Made by a program: the position numbers and the translations under genes. The notes below the pieces were generated by a model. That model was not told where the DNA came from. It made no database searches and was given only the letters and a program-made list of their open reading frames with translations. A DNA stretch of 64,000 bases from Effrenium voratum. Lineage: Eukaryota > Sar > Dinophyceae > Suessiales > Symbiodiniaceae. The stretch spans positions 104,581 through 168,580 of the forward strand of contig CAUJNA010000578.1 of assembly GCA_963377175.1 (NCBI GenBank), written 5' to 3'. Positions 51,829 through 61,802 of this stretch are shown here, piece after piece. The first letter of the stretch is position 1, and the number at the start of each line of letters is the position of its first letter.

Positions 51829-52558
51829 TCAACTCTGCCCCCCTCTTGGTTCGAATTTCTCCCTCTTCTCTCCTCGTGCTTCACTCGGCTTGAAGTCTAC
51901 TAGCGCACCAAAAGGTATCTTCTCGCCTTTGAACTCCTCGCCACGCAGCCTCATCCAAGCGCTCGATCCATTCACTTCTTCAATGTTCATAAGATGGCAC
52001 AGCGTGGTGATGGCCTGCACCCAGTAGCACGTGGGTAGACCGGCATGTACAAGACAAGCCGAGGTCTGGTCAATGATGAATTGGTTTGTTCTCTCAGCCA
52101 GGGAATTATTCTGCGGTCGCCCAGGTAGCGACAGGTCGTGGTTCAGTTTCAGCTCCACGCATGCATTGATCAGTTCCGGGCCATCATCCGAGTATACCTG
52201 CTTGATCTTCCTCCTCCCGCAGAAGTGCTTGATGGCTCTGACAACGGAGTCAGTGTCTCTTCTCGCAGTTGGATAAGCCATGATAATTCCGGTATATATG
52301 TCCCGAATAATGAGCGCATACCTGCCTTCCACTTCATGATCTCCTGACGCCGTCACAAAGTCGAACGTCACCAGGTCCCCGAACATCTTCACCTCCCTCT
52401 TGAAGGCCCCCGTTCGTGATCTGAAGTGTCTCATCTTTGCCTTGACGCATGATTCGCAGAAATGGGTTTCGATACCTGTGTGTAAGCAAATGAGCAATGG
52501 AGTTGGCGTCCCTCTTGAGGACTCCCACTTTCCTCTTTATTGAAGACCCTTCGTACAC
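51829..52558 (-). pseudogene. Copia-type integrase (GAG-pre-integrase and rve core)
   Basis: It inserts retroelement cDNA into the genome. The frame from 52558 carries HLLTHRYRNP, and the main frame (52497-51829) begins HTGIETHFCESCVKAKM, supplying the His and Cys pairs of the zinc-binding region. The catalytic triad is visible: FDFVTA, YSDDGPEL and NNSLAERTNQF. Only about 29 residues separate the second Asp from the Glu, shorter than the usual 35. WVQAITTLCHLMN and FGALVDFKPSEARGEK follow. A frameshift separates the zinc region start from the core. After it comes a short acidic linker (51884-51700) and then, abnormally, the RT end. Confidence 0.72.
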
Positions 52559-52612
52559 ATCAACTTCAATTCCGGCATCTGGATCATCCTCATCAACCTC
52601 TTCCTCGTTAGC

Positions 52613-53231
52613 TTAGGCATCACCATGTCGACATGGGACTGGCCCAACGTCTACAGGTATTTCCTCAGCTACAGGAGGCGGACGTACCGGACCGGCTCCT
52701 CCGGGTGGCCCGAAATCGAACGCACCATCATGGCGCTCACCCTCGACCTCTGCGGATTCACCGACAGCGGCGGGTGCGACCTCGTTGTCATCATCGCCAT
52801 CCCGATCTGCCTCATCGTTCGTTACCATTGCCAATACTTCCGAAAAGTGCTCCTTGAGGTCATCTACCGTAGGGCGATGCCTGTTACTCCGAAGCTTACC
52901 ATCACTCACGAGGTATGGGATGTCGTCCTTGGCTTGTAAGTGCACGAATCCCTGCTTCGGTGTAACCATGAAAGGTAGTTTACCAGGCATCCAGTGAAAT
53001 GCATAACCCATCTTCATGCATCTCCTCGTCCACGACTATCTTGGCCACGTCGGATGTGGACGTGGAACCATTTGCGGTCTGGAACACAATCTCATCATCA
53101 TCCTTCACAATATCGACACCCAGGCTCTTTGCCTTGGCTCGTCCAATGAGATCATGACCACATCCGGTGTCCATCAACCATTTCACCCGTTTGCTAATGC
53201 ACGTTGACATTGCGAACACATTCCTCGGCAA
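52613..53231 (-). pseudogene. Copia-type aspartic protease and following linker
   Basis: Frame 53231-52980 carries the retropepsin active site WLMDTGCGHDLIGR and DEIVFQTANGSTSTSD (flap region). It continues in another frame (53017-52613) with GLCISLDAW/FHWMPGKLPFM and a long acidic, proline-rich linker (EVLAMVTNDEADRDGDDDN). The family cleaves the Gag-Pol polyprotein. A frameshift at about 52,990 breaks it. Confidence 0.7.
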
Positions 53232-53240
53232 ACCATGCTG

Positions 53241-53918
53241 TTACGATTCCTTGATCTCCTCCTTGTTCCGATCATATTCGAACATTATGGTGCTCTCCTT
53301 GGTTACTGGGAAGTAGTGTTTCCTGTATATGTCGTCTACCACCTCTCTCAGTATTTTCGCTCTTATCAATGATCGTTGGACTTGATAGGCTGATAATTCT
53401 CGATGATCACTGCTCTTAAACTTCTTCTCGTCGACGTGTACGTACTGATAAGGCTCATTCTCATTGTCCTCATAGCCGTACCACTCCCCTTTTCGTTCCC
53501 ATTGCCTTCTCTCGTCTTCGAGATAGGTGATCTCCCCATTCTCGTCGACATCGAGTACTTCCTTGAACCATACCATTTTCTCGGGGATCTCGGACTCGCC
53601 AGACCATCTTGATGATTCGCTCATTGCGTCGTCATCATGCTCGTGGTAGACAGTCTCGGCCTCATCCGGTTCGACCTGGTCAACGTCCTTCTTGAAGCTG
53701 ACCTTTCCCGCAGGAGCCGATTGCTTCAAGACTATCGCAGGCATCGCGATGGCCCTTCTTGCAATAGCTGGCGCTGCGGCTTTGGCGGTAGCCTTCGACT
53801 TGGCCTGCGCCTTGTCGCTTGACGTTGCCGGAGCTGAACTGTTCTTGATGAGCTCGTGCCTATACTTGCAAGCACTCCCCTTGTCGCATTTTCCCTTCTG
53901 AAACGCGAAGCACTGCAC
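53241..53918 (-). pseudogene. Copia-like Gag zinc-finger region, second CCCH finger and acidic tail
   Basis: 225-codon frame starting MQCFAFQKGKCDKGSACKYR with a CCCH finger (C-x7-C-x5-C-x3-H), then Ala/Lys-rich sequence and an acidic stretch. It ends with a stop at 53241, only about ten bases from the protease frame. The first CCCH finger (CWYHFKAEKGC to CRFSH, C-x9-C-x5-C-x3-H) lies at about 54072-54010 in another frame, followed by KGKGKGKSKSRSSSPKRDD. The pair is typical of dinoflagellate copia-like Gag and presumably binds RNA. Confidence 0.65.
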
Positions 53919-54042
53919 GCTCCATCATCCCTCTTTGGCGATGATGATCTGGACTTGGATTTACCTTTCCCTTTTCCTTTGGGCATGTTCTCCAGCTTGT
54001 GCTCCGTCTTCTTGCTGTGGGAAAATCTGCACTCATTCCCTT

Positions 54043-56610
54043 TTATGCATCCCTTCTCTGCCTTGAAGTGATACCAACATGGGTTATCTTTACCTCCGCC
54101 CGGACTCTTGCCTCTATCGCTGGCACCGTCGGACTTGCCGTTCTTGCCAGCGTGACCCTTTGCTTTGGCCTTTGGGAGTACAGGAGCAGCACCAGGTCCA
54201 CTGGGTTTCCCCTCCTGCCTTTGCCACCCTGGTTCTCCTGTTTGCCAGTAGCCGGGGCTGCATCCCTGCCGCCCGACTTCATCATGGACTTGACCGATTT
54301 CTCCTTCATGTCAAGCATCAGGTCCTCCCGATCCGCCTTAATTTGATGGTCGATCAGTGCCAACAAGAATTCGTACGTCTTTTGAGGATGCTTGTCCGGC
54401 AGCCTATGATAGGCGTTGAGGCCGAACTCCATCTTCTTGCTCCCTTTGATCTTCCTGTAGAGAATATCTCTGAGAGCCAACCTGCTGGGTCTATCTTCGC
54501 TCCTCATCTTTAGCAGCAAATCATACCATTTGTTCCTGAATGTAACCAAATTCTTGTCTCCAGGAAAGTCAAGGTTGAGTAGGTGCTCGATGTGGAAGAC
54601 AAGGTCCGTTCGATCAGATGTCCTGAATGATTGCATAACCAATGCCACCAACTCTCGTCCCTTCACGATCACCCCTTGTTGATGTCGTAGTTCCGAATGT
54701 CGCGTGGCGTCGAGGTACGCGTCTTTGGCTTCGTCAGGCGCTTGTTTTAACATGTTCTGCATGCCCATGGCCATTTTGATATCTATCGTAGCGAATCTGT
54801 CGCCGCCGGAGTCGCTCAGCAGGTTTAGGTCTGGGTTTAACCCAAGAGCCTGTTCCAACCATTTCGTCCATGTGTCAGTATCTGGATCTGCGCATGCGCT
54901 CAGAACATTCATCAGCAATTGCATCTTCCAGTTATCGAGTTGATGGATCTCTGGCCAAGCAGGAATAGACACCCTCTCGGCTTCTTTCCTCGAAATCCTC
55001 GGTCTTTCGCTCTTGATTTCTCGATCATCCCTCGATCTTCTGCGCCTCCTCCGTGTCCGATTGTCATCTTCTTCCTCTTCTTCTTCCTCGTCCTCTTCAT
55101 CCTCTTCGTCGTCGTCATCCTCGTCCTCATCATCGGGTGGATCATCCGGAGGTCCTCCTCCGCCACCTGTGAGGCTCAACTGACGTCGACCTGCCCCTTG
55201 TTTGTTTCCATTGGGCGAGAATCCACCGTAATCCAATGGGGGTGTAGTACCGTTGTTTCCCCCTCCATCACCACTACCACCAGTTGTAGTAACGGATTGT
55301 GGGACATGCCCAACAACCCCTTGCATCTGGGATAGGTGTACATCGATCATTGGATCACCAAAAGACGGAAAGAGAATCGAACCTGGCATTAGTGACGAAT
55401 TAGGGATCAGATTCGATGATGATGACAGGAATAACCCAGTCACCCTCTTGTCTACCCTAGTCGAATCAGCTTGGGGTCCTCCCTCAGCGCGTTTCACTAC
55501 TGCTCGTTCACGATGTCCATCTTTACTGCTAGAGGCTTCCTGTGTCTCCAGCTTCTTGAGTGCTCGTAGTTCCTCATTGTCAGCATCGCGTTGACGAACA
55601 AAACTCTCTTCTTGCTTGAGCGTCGCCTCCCGATCCTTCAGTTGTCCCTGAAGTTCACGCATCTCCTCGAGGTACTCATCATACACTCCTTTAGTTGTCA
55701 ATCTCCAGTACTCGGCCTCCTTCGATTTCTCGTCCATCGTGCACCGCTCTTCTTGTTTTGCTTCTCTGACCTGGGCTAACTCCAAGATCGCATCTTGACG
55801 ATGACTACCCTCGATAGCAATCATCTGGTCCTTCTTCAACACGTCGGATTCGTACTGCTTGACGATCTCTTCCTTCTCGCGAAGTAAGCACTCTGCTCTC
55901 TTCGATTCTTGCTCCGCGCATGTTGTAACGTCGTTCAGTCTCGCCATCAGCTGCTCCCTGGAGTCCTCCATAGAGTACGTCTCGGGGCGTTTGACGAGTG
56001 CGTGCTCCAACTGTGATTTTAGACTTTGGACCATCTCCTCCTCGAACTTCTCGATAGATGTAGACGATTCAATACCTCTAATCTGTTGCTGATAAACTGA
56101 TATTTGTTGTGAAGCCTCACGGTGTATCTGATTTGCACGTGTAGCTGATTCCTGCGCGGCCGACTTCTCGCTTGCCATGTAGGATTTCACCACTGCAATC
56201 TCCCGCTTCTGCTCCATAATAGTTCCTTCAGCTTGTCTCATCTGTTGTATTATAACATTCGACTCCATGTCTTTCTTTTCCCCGTACTGATATGCGTTCA
56301 TTTCCACCTTGCGCATCTGTTGGGCTTCCTCCTCAAACTTGCGCCATGCCTCAGCCATGTGGTGTTGGTGGTGACTCACAAGATGTCCCGACTGCTTGCT
56401 GGCAATCTCGCATCGTCTCTCCAGCTCCTGGATCCGGATGGTGCTCCCATAGTCTTCTTGATGAAGATTCGCCATTGCTGCCGACATTTCATCAAGTGTC
56501 TTTTGATATTCCCCGATCTCCATCTCCATCTTGTTCTTTTCTTTAATCGCGGCGCGAAACTCTGCACTGGTGGGTGATTTAGACCTCCCACCTTTTGATG
56601 TTGACCTCAC
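54043..56610 (-). CDS. Copia-like Gag: long coiled coil, acidic linker, capsid-like domain
   Basis: 855-codon frame. Residues about 15-380: almost uninterrupted coiled coil (KNKMEMEIGEYQKTLDEMSA onward). 380-500: low-complexity linker with PDDPPDDEDEDDDDEEDEED and a basic RTRRRRRRSRDDRE. About 510-800: a globular helical region (SIPAWPEIHQLDNWKMQL; LVFHIEHLLNLDFPGDKNLV; NKWYDLLLKMRSED; FGLNAYHRLPDKHPQKTYEF) like UBN2/Retrotran_gag. The C-terminal 50 residues are in the wrong frame relative to the zinc finger. The true start is probably the ATG at 56846 in another frame (MASSASPSTATFGNDSSEG), with a frameshift near 56,650. Confidence 0.68.
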   Translation of the reverse strand: MRSTSKGGRSKSPTSAEFRAAIKEKNKMEMEIGEYQKTLDEMSAAMANLHQEDYGSTIRIQELERRCEIASKQSGHLVSHHQHHMAEAWRKFEEEAQQMRKVEMNAYQYGEKKDMESNVIIQQMRQAEGTIMEQKREIAVVKSYMASEKSAAQESATRANQIHREASQQISVYQQQIRGIESSTSIEKFEEEMVQSLKSQLEHALVKRPETYSMEDSREQLMARLNDVTTCAEQESKRAECLLREKEEIVKQYESDVLKKDQMIAIEGSHRQDAILELAQVREAKQEERCTMDEKSKEAEYWRLTTKGVYDEYLEEMRELQGQLKDREATLKQEESFVRQRDADNEELRALKKLETQEASSSKDGHRERAVVKRAEGGPQADSTRVDKRVTGLFLSSSSNLIPNSSLMPGSILFPSFGDPMIDVHLSQMQGVVGHVPQSVTTTGGSGDGGGNNGTTPPLDYGGFSPNGNKQGAGRRQLSLTGGGGGPPDDPPDDEDEDDDDEEDEEDEEEEEEEDDNRTRRRRRRSRDDREIKSERPRISRKEAERVSIPAWPEIHQLDNWKMQLLMNVLSACADPDTDTWTKWLEQALGLNPDLNLLSDSGGDRFATIDIKMAMGMQNMLKQAPDEAKDAYLDATRHSELRHQQGVIVKGRELVALVMQSFRTSDRTDLVFHIEHLLNLDFPGDKNLVTFRNKWYDLLLKMRSEDRPSRLALRDILYRKIKGSKKMEFGLNAYHRLPDKHPQKTYEFLLALIDHQIKADREDLMLDMKEKSVKSMMKSGGRDAAPATGKQENQGGKGRRGNPVDLVLLLYSQRPKQRVTLARTASPTVPAIEARVRAEVKITHVGITSRQRRDA

Positions 56611-56846
56611 GCCCTTCTGCGATGTCCGTGGTGTCGCAGGCGAAGATGATGATCTTCTCGGCGGGGATTCTCTTTGCTTCGACTCCTGACGAACATCGAT
56701 CTGCTTCCATGATCTTGTAGGAGTGGATATGTCGCTGAATAGCGCGGATCCTCCGCTCCCACCGCAGGAAGAGCCATCAATCCATTGGATCCCTCTGAGC
56801 TGTCGTTGCCAAAAGTTGCAGTACTTGGGCTCGCTGAAGATGCCAT
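56607..56846 (-). pseudogene. N-terminus of the copia-like polyprotein
   Basis: ATG at 56846 opens MASSASPSTATFGNDSSEGS. After about 62 codons the Gag frame resumes only with a shift (the other frame reads RRSSSSPATPRTSQKG into STSKGGRSKSPTS). The upstream sequence (56,850-57,110 on the minus strand) has an LTR-like texture and begins TGTTGTAACTATTATTCC, but no second copy is visible at the 45.9-kb end, so the 3' LTR is missing or outside. Confidence 0.5.
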
Positions 56847-57186
56847 TGTACTGTGTAGGTTATTGTTCCTTTATTGTCCCTGTACCCGCAATAAACCAGC
56901 TGTCTCTCTGTCCAGTGTAGAGCTTGTCGTTACGGCTGATAACCTGTCAAGAGACGGCAAGGTGACGTCCCGTGGGACGCTGTCCACCGAACCCTCCAGC
57001 TGTAAATACCAACCACGTAGAAAGGTGTATACGGTCAAACCGTTATAGCCGAACCCGTGTAAATGTTGTAAGGGAGAAGGAATAATAGTTACAACAGTGG
57101 TCCTGACAAATGCAGCGCAAGCGAAGTGTTTTCCGCTCTCAATTGCCGATCACGTATGAACGCAGCTTCACATAAGATCTTGAACC

Positions 57187-57215
57187 TCACTTGTGACTTG
57201 AGCCAAATGGCAATC
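57187..57215 (-). other. Spliced-leader-like sequence
   Basis: Minus strand reads GCCATTTGGCTCAAG (57211-57197), the dinoflagellate spliced-leader 3' end with one T missing. Downstream on the minus strand there is no clear ORF, so this is only a possible relict of a reinserted trans-spliced cDNA. 57,000-57,660 otherwise holds no gene I recognise. Confidence 0.3.
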
Positions 57216-57659
57216 AATGGAACCTTGTAAGCTGAGTTGATACTAGGGAGCAGAGGGCAACTAATCACAGCAGTCTCTGAGAAAATAAACGGATGAAAAG
57301 CAAGCTTTGACAAGTTCAACTGACTGATGGTCTTTCTCTCCCACACTGCTGAGTGTCCCGACGGTTCATTGTTGTAGAGCATGATGTCGTAGCCGGTGCG
57401 AGGTCGACGGGAAAACCCAAACAAAAACCATAACAACTGACAACAACAGAGACTTTGAAAATGATGAAATCTTAGACTGCTTCATAATGAAAAAATTGTA
57501 AAAAATGTGGAGAAAATTTAGGAAAATTCCCCACAATCCCCCTTGGTGTTTTGAACAAAATGGTTTGCTTGTTTACCTCCGCTCCCTCCTTCCGACTCCC
57601 GCCCCTTCCTTTTAAACTGCCCGGCCAGGCCTTGGCTTGACTGACCTAGGCTAGGTTTC

Positions 57660-58213
57660 CTACAATCGGGTCTGCTCTGATGTGTTCAAGGCCCTGGACT
57701 CAAAGGCCGAACGAAACGACTTGGCAAACTGCAGCCCAGCAGCTCCAGAGGCGGAACTGCTGATTGATGACCGGCGGAAGGACAGGCGCTGCAGCCGGGC
57801 CGGACATGAACAGCTTGCCATAGGCTGCAAGGGTGGCATTGCCAGAAACCTTGAAGCCGTTGTTTGCCCACGTAGTGATTTGCCCCGTGACCTTTTTGGC
57901 ATCAGAGAAGATTTTGCTCGCGTGCTCATCGAGGGCAGCGATGCTGGCCTTCAAATCGGCAGCGGTGGCTTGCTGCTCTGGCACGCCACTCTCCTCCAGA
58001 ACGCGCGCCACTGTCGGCCACGCCTGCAGCTCCTTCACCTTGGCAGCGATGTCGCCCAGCTCCGACTCTCCTTTCACAGAGTTGACCGCCATCAGGTCCT
58101 TGATCAGGGACTGCAACTTGACGGCAGTCGTTTGGTGCTCCTTAATGTCACCCATCTCCTTGGCCGCCGCGAGAAGCTGCTGCCAGAGCGTCCTTGGAAC
58201 GCCGTGGCGCGCT
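57660..58213 (-). CDS. Exon of an unassigned helical protein
   Basis: A clean acceptor (ttttcttctag) precedes 58213 on the minus strand. The exon reads WQQLLAAAKEMGDIKEHQTT, LIKDLMAVNSVKGESELGDI, AWPTVARVLEESGVPEQQAT and SKIFSDAKKVTGQITTWANN, an amphipathic helical protein. Toward the 3' side the first frame becomes unlikely after about 57,800, and a second frame (LQFAKSFRSAFESRALNTSE, stop at about 57,660) takes over, so a short intron or frameshift is present. Family unknown. Confidence 0.5.
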
Positions 58214-58326
58214 AGAAGAAAAAGGGTCGGTCAAATGCTCAGAATAAAACACTGTGCTGTGTCACATGTGTCACATGATGAGTCAGGAATTTGTCAGTTG
58301 CTAAGGTTTGATCAAGGGTGTGGCGA

Positions 58327-58613
58327 TGGCCTCGCCGGCAGCGAGCAGCTCTCCGGCTTTGAAGGGCATGCTGGCTTGGGTTGCCACGACGCTTGACTTC
58401 AAGCTCGAGTCCAACGACGACCCCAGCGTTTTGAAGGTGCTGGGCAGGTACACCGAAGCTTACCTCAGTGCTTTGCCAGGCAATGACGCTGACACGGAGG
58501 AGGACATGTCGGTGGCGGCGGCTGCGGTGAGGAGCATGCTGCACCGCGTGCAGCGCGTGATCTTCTCCAAGGCCGTGCAGATGCTTTTGGACAAACCTGA
58601 GGAGCAGAGTTAG
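58327..58613 (+). CDS. Exon encoding an unassigned helical protein (first part)
   Basis: ATGGCC at 58327 opens MASPAASSSPALKGMLAWVA, then DFKLESNDDPSVLKVLGRYT, DADTEEDMSVAAAAVRSMLH and IFSKAVQMLLDKPEEQ. A stop follows at 58611, but codon use and helix pattern suggest an exon end near there. A spaced run of actcaaga motifs (58,660-58,730) and gagtcat motifs follows, the intron-like texture of this region. It starts 113 bases from the minus-strand exon, so the two genes are head to head. Confidence 0.52.
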
Positions 58614-58885
58614 GCCAACCCTTTTTCAATTTTTGCATTTTGCATCTTTTAGTAAATTGTCACTTCACTCAAGACTCAAGACTTGACTCAAGACTCAAGA
58701 CTCAAGACTCAAAACTCAAAACTCAATATTTAATTGGTCCTTTAGTTCTTAGTCATGAGTCATGAGTCATTGAGTCATTTGACATTAGTACAGTAGTAGT
58801 AGAGTCTAGTACTTAGTCAAGACTTAGTCTCTTTAGTCTGTAGAGTCTGGAGTCTGGAGTCACTATATGAGTTATATGATGTTAT

Positions 58886-59704
58886 ATGAGTCTTCCTGAG
58901 CCAACAGTCAAGAGTGAAGATTCTCAGTATCAGATGACTCAGATGTCAAATATCGTCCGTGGCGTTGTTGGTCAGGAGCTGCAGAGGAAGGAGATCACAG
59001 GGTTGCTTCGCAGAGATGAGCGGCCCATTGCGCAGGTCCTTGAGCGGGCCGCCAGGTGGGAGGAAGACATCCAAGCTTTGGCCGGCAGCCAAGGTGATTG
59101 GAAAGGGCTCAAGGAGGGGCTGCCAGTTTTTGAGGCGGCTGTGGCTGCACGGGAGTGCCCCCTCATGAGCGACCCGCTGCTGCTGCCGGTGAAGGCGCAG
59201 TGCGAGAAGTTCGAGGCGAGCTTCCTGGAGTCCATGGCCAAGAGCAATGACATGGCCAAGGATGCGCTGCTGGCTCCCGTGACCAAGTTCATTTCGAAGT
59301 ATGGCAAAGTCCGCGAAGCTGCAGAGGTGTGGCAAATGGCGGAGGTTTCGTGGGTGTTCGAGTCCAAGAGAGAGGCCGAGGTTCACGCCGATGTAGATGC
59401 GCTGCAGCGCAGCCACGAGCTTCTCAAGGAGGCTTGCCAGCACATGACCAGCATCGGCGAGCACCAGCTGCAGTCTTGCAACATGAAGATGAAAGTCCTC
59501 GCCAAGGAGGTGGGGGCACAAGTTGCTCTTTTCCAGGAGGAGAGCCGCAATGCCTTCGTGGTGGCAGCGAGCATTGCTGGCAGTCAGCTGGTGATGGATG
59601 GGAGCTCGCTCGACGTGGAGGAGGAGTTCTACAACGTTTGCAGCACCAAGTATGAGGTCAGCAAGGATGCACTTCCCAAGGCACCGGGGTCTAGGTTTGG
59701 CTGA
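58886..59704 (+). CDS. Unassigned helical protein, 272 codons
   Basis: Long intact frame with strong coding character. MSLPEPTVKSEDSQYQ may be intron; MSNIVRGVVGQELQRKEITG after a cag at 58946 is the more likely exon start. Then QVLERAARWEEDIQALAGSQ, FEASFLESMAKSNDMAKDAL, VTKFISKYGKVREAAEVW and QVALFQEESRNAFVVAASIA. Almost all helix; no catalytic motif. It probably belongs to one gene with 58327-58613. 59,705-60,100 is intron-like with no gene. Confidence 0.6.
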   Translation: MSLPEPTVKSEDSQYQMTQMSNIVRGVVGQELQRKEITGLLRRDERPIAQVLERAARWEEDIQALAGSQGDWKGLKEGLPVFEAAVAARECPLMSDPLLLPVKAQCEKFEASFLESMAKSNDMAKDALLAPVTKFISKYGKVREAAEVWQMAEVSWVFESKREAEVHADVDALQRSHELLKEACQHMTSIGEHQLQSCNMKMKVLAKEVGAQVALFQEESRNAFVVAASIAGSQLVMDGSSLDVEEEFYNVCSTKYEVSKDALPKAPGSRFG

Positions 59705-60113
59705 CTGACCAAAACAAGTTGCCCCGATCTGCAAGCGCCAATTGGGCGCATCATCCTTGAGCGCCAGTGCCAGCTACTTCGAATCCTGAGACATTGTCGG
59801 AATCATGGTCGAGTCAAGGTTTTTTTCATCTCAGACAATAAATCAATCTGAGAATCAGTGGTAGTTGAACGTTGTGAATCGTGAATCAGCAGATGCTGCA
59901 GATTGCATTATCGTAATCTATCATCAGTGAATCATCAGAATACAGAACCATTCCAATTGTCAAGACACAAGAGGCCCAAGAGTCAGGGTCAAGGTGAATG
60001 TTGCCGGCTGCCAATCGCTTGGGTCGCTTGATTCGCTGTTGTGTAGGGCTGGGTCACATGTAGTAGTCATGTGTTACATGTTTTTTTGGGGAGTTGCGCT
60101 GACCGCGCTGCAA

Positions 60114-60369
60114 GTTGTGGGCCTCCTCTCCGACCTTGACGCCAGCAAGAAGGGCAAGAAGAAGGGCCCCAAAGACAAGGTGGACAAGGCGGATGACAAG
60201 GAGGAGAAGCAGGAGAAGGAGAAGGGCTTGAAGGGCGGCAAGAAGAAGGACAAGGAGAAGGACAAAGATAAGGAGAAGGACAAAGACAAGGAGAAGGGCA
60301 AGAAGGGCAAAAAGACGGGTGCGGGCAAAGAGGAGGATGACAAGCCGAGCAAGAGGACAAAGCGTGGCG
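60114..60369 (+). CDS. Lys-rich terminal or internal exon, KDKEK repeats
   Basis: After an acceptor-like ctgcaag the frame reads VVGLLSDLDASKKGKKKGPK followed by about 60 residues of Lys/Glu/Asp repeats (KKDKEKDKDKEK) to PSKRTKRG. The exon ends at a textbook GT donor (gtaagtgag, from 60370), which contrasts with the GC donors elsewhere in the window. A charged tail like this often serves as a nuclear or nucleolar signal; that is inference. Likely the same gene as the two + frames upstream. Confidence 0.5.
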
Positions 60370-60504
60370 GTAAGTGAGTGATCTTGCATCTTGCCTGGGC
60401 CATCACACGGACTTGATTTGCAAAAATGGTTTGCGCCGCGGCTTCTGGCAGCTCGATCCTCGCTTTGAAGCCTTGGGTACTTTGGACCAAACTCAAACAT
60501 CAAT

Positions 60505-60801
60505 TCAAGTAGGTTTGCAGGACTCAGGACACCCAACCCGCAATTTCCTGTGATCGGTCCTTTTCAATTGTTTGACGCCTCCGGTTCCTGATGTTTTATG
60601 AACTTCAGAGTCAGATCGCCCAGCAGAGTCTCCTGCAATCCCTTCCTGAATATTGCTTGACGGTACGGCACGGCTGAAAACCGATAAACAGACATCCTGT
60701 GACACCCTCCTGGATATGGCTGACCAATGTTGCAGTGCTTCAGCAATTGCAAGTGCGTTCACTTGTTGCTGGTCTATCAGGACCTCTCGCAAAAGACTCA
60801 T
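60505..60801 (-). other. Unassigned minus-strand frame
   Basis: 98 codons starting MSLLREVLIDQQQVNALAIA then EALQHWSAI. The first 30 residues look helical, the rest do not look coding. Not recognised; it could be a small exon. 60,802-61,050 shows nothing. Confidence 0.25.
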
Positions 60802-61057
60802 TTTGAAGGCTTTCTGAAGGGCACTCTTTGTGGACCAGTTGGATTGGTGGGTGGGTGGCTTGAGGCCTGTTGAGCTTCCAACTTGGGTCGGCTTTGAGGC
60901 ACCCAGTATTTACATGATCTTCTACATTTTTTGTTGCATCCCCTTTTTGTTGTCATGATTATTTACATGAAGAGCGACGTGGTTTGTTACATGATTTCTG
61001 GCCGGATTGGACCTCCACAGAGATAGAGGCTAAGTTTTGGTCTAACTCAAACTTGCC

Positions 61058-61740
61058 AAGAACGAAGTCCTCTGGAACTCGGGAGCTTGGCCGCTTTTGC
61101 GCACTTTTCGGCCCAAAAGAGAGCGGTGACGAAGCGGTGACAAGCGGTGACAAGCTCGGCGGGATGGAATTCGCCTGTTTTCCGGGCTGAAAGCGCAAAG
61201 TGAGCGTCTGGAGCCTGCTTTCGACCGAAAACGAGCGAAACTAGAGGCTCAGGCATCCGACTTGCCGTCTGACACGAAAAAACGAGCTTTTCGGAGTTGG
61301 CCGTTTTGAGCACTTTTTGCACCAAAAACGGAGCGGTGACAAAGGCGGTGACAAGTTCGGCAGGCTGTTGTGTCACAAGCCGAAACCTCGGCGGGCTGCC
61401 GCGTTACGAGCAAGGTCCTCGGCAGGCTGTCGTGCCGCGGAAAACCCTGCGAAGAACGAAGTCCTCCGGAACTCGGGAACTGGGCCGCTTTTGCGCACTT
61501 TTTCGGCCCAAAAGTGAGCGGTGACGAAGCGGTGACGAACGGTGACAAGCTCGGCAGGATGGAATTTGCCTGCTTTTCCGGGCTGAAAACGGAATCCAGA
61601 GCACAGCGAGCGTCTGGAGCCTGATTTCTTCGGAGTTGGCCGTTTTGAGCGCTTTTTGCACCAAAAACGGAGCGGTGACAAAGACCGGTGACATCGGAAA
61701 AACGTTCAGCTGGATGGAGAATTTGGCTGTTTTGCAGGGT
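61058..61740. repeat. ~400-bp tandem repeat with internal gcggtgac motifs
   Basis: acgaagtcctctggaactcg at 61062 recurs at about 61457 (one base different), followed in both by ggccgcttttgcgcac, cggcccaaaag, gcggtgacgaagcggtgac and gatggaatt-gcctg. A related module (cggagttggccgttttgagc) occurs at about 61292 and 61629. Four frames on each strand arise from it; none is a gene. Confidence 0.8.
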
Positions 61741-61802
61741 TTTGGGACCAAAAAAACCTAAATAATTAGGGTGCTATAAGCTGTCTTTCCTTACTACTGA
61801 GG

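Noticed and set aside
57682..58396. Plus frames of 177 and 187 codons
   Set aside because: Antisense to the minus-strand exon, which has a clear acceptor and helical protein.
58946..59734. 262-codon minus frame
   Set aside because: Antisense shadow of the 272-codon + frame, which has better composition and context.
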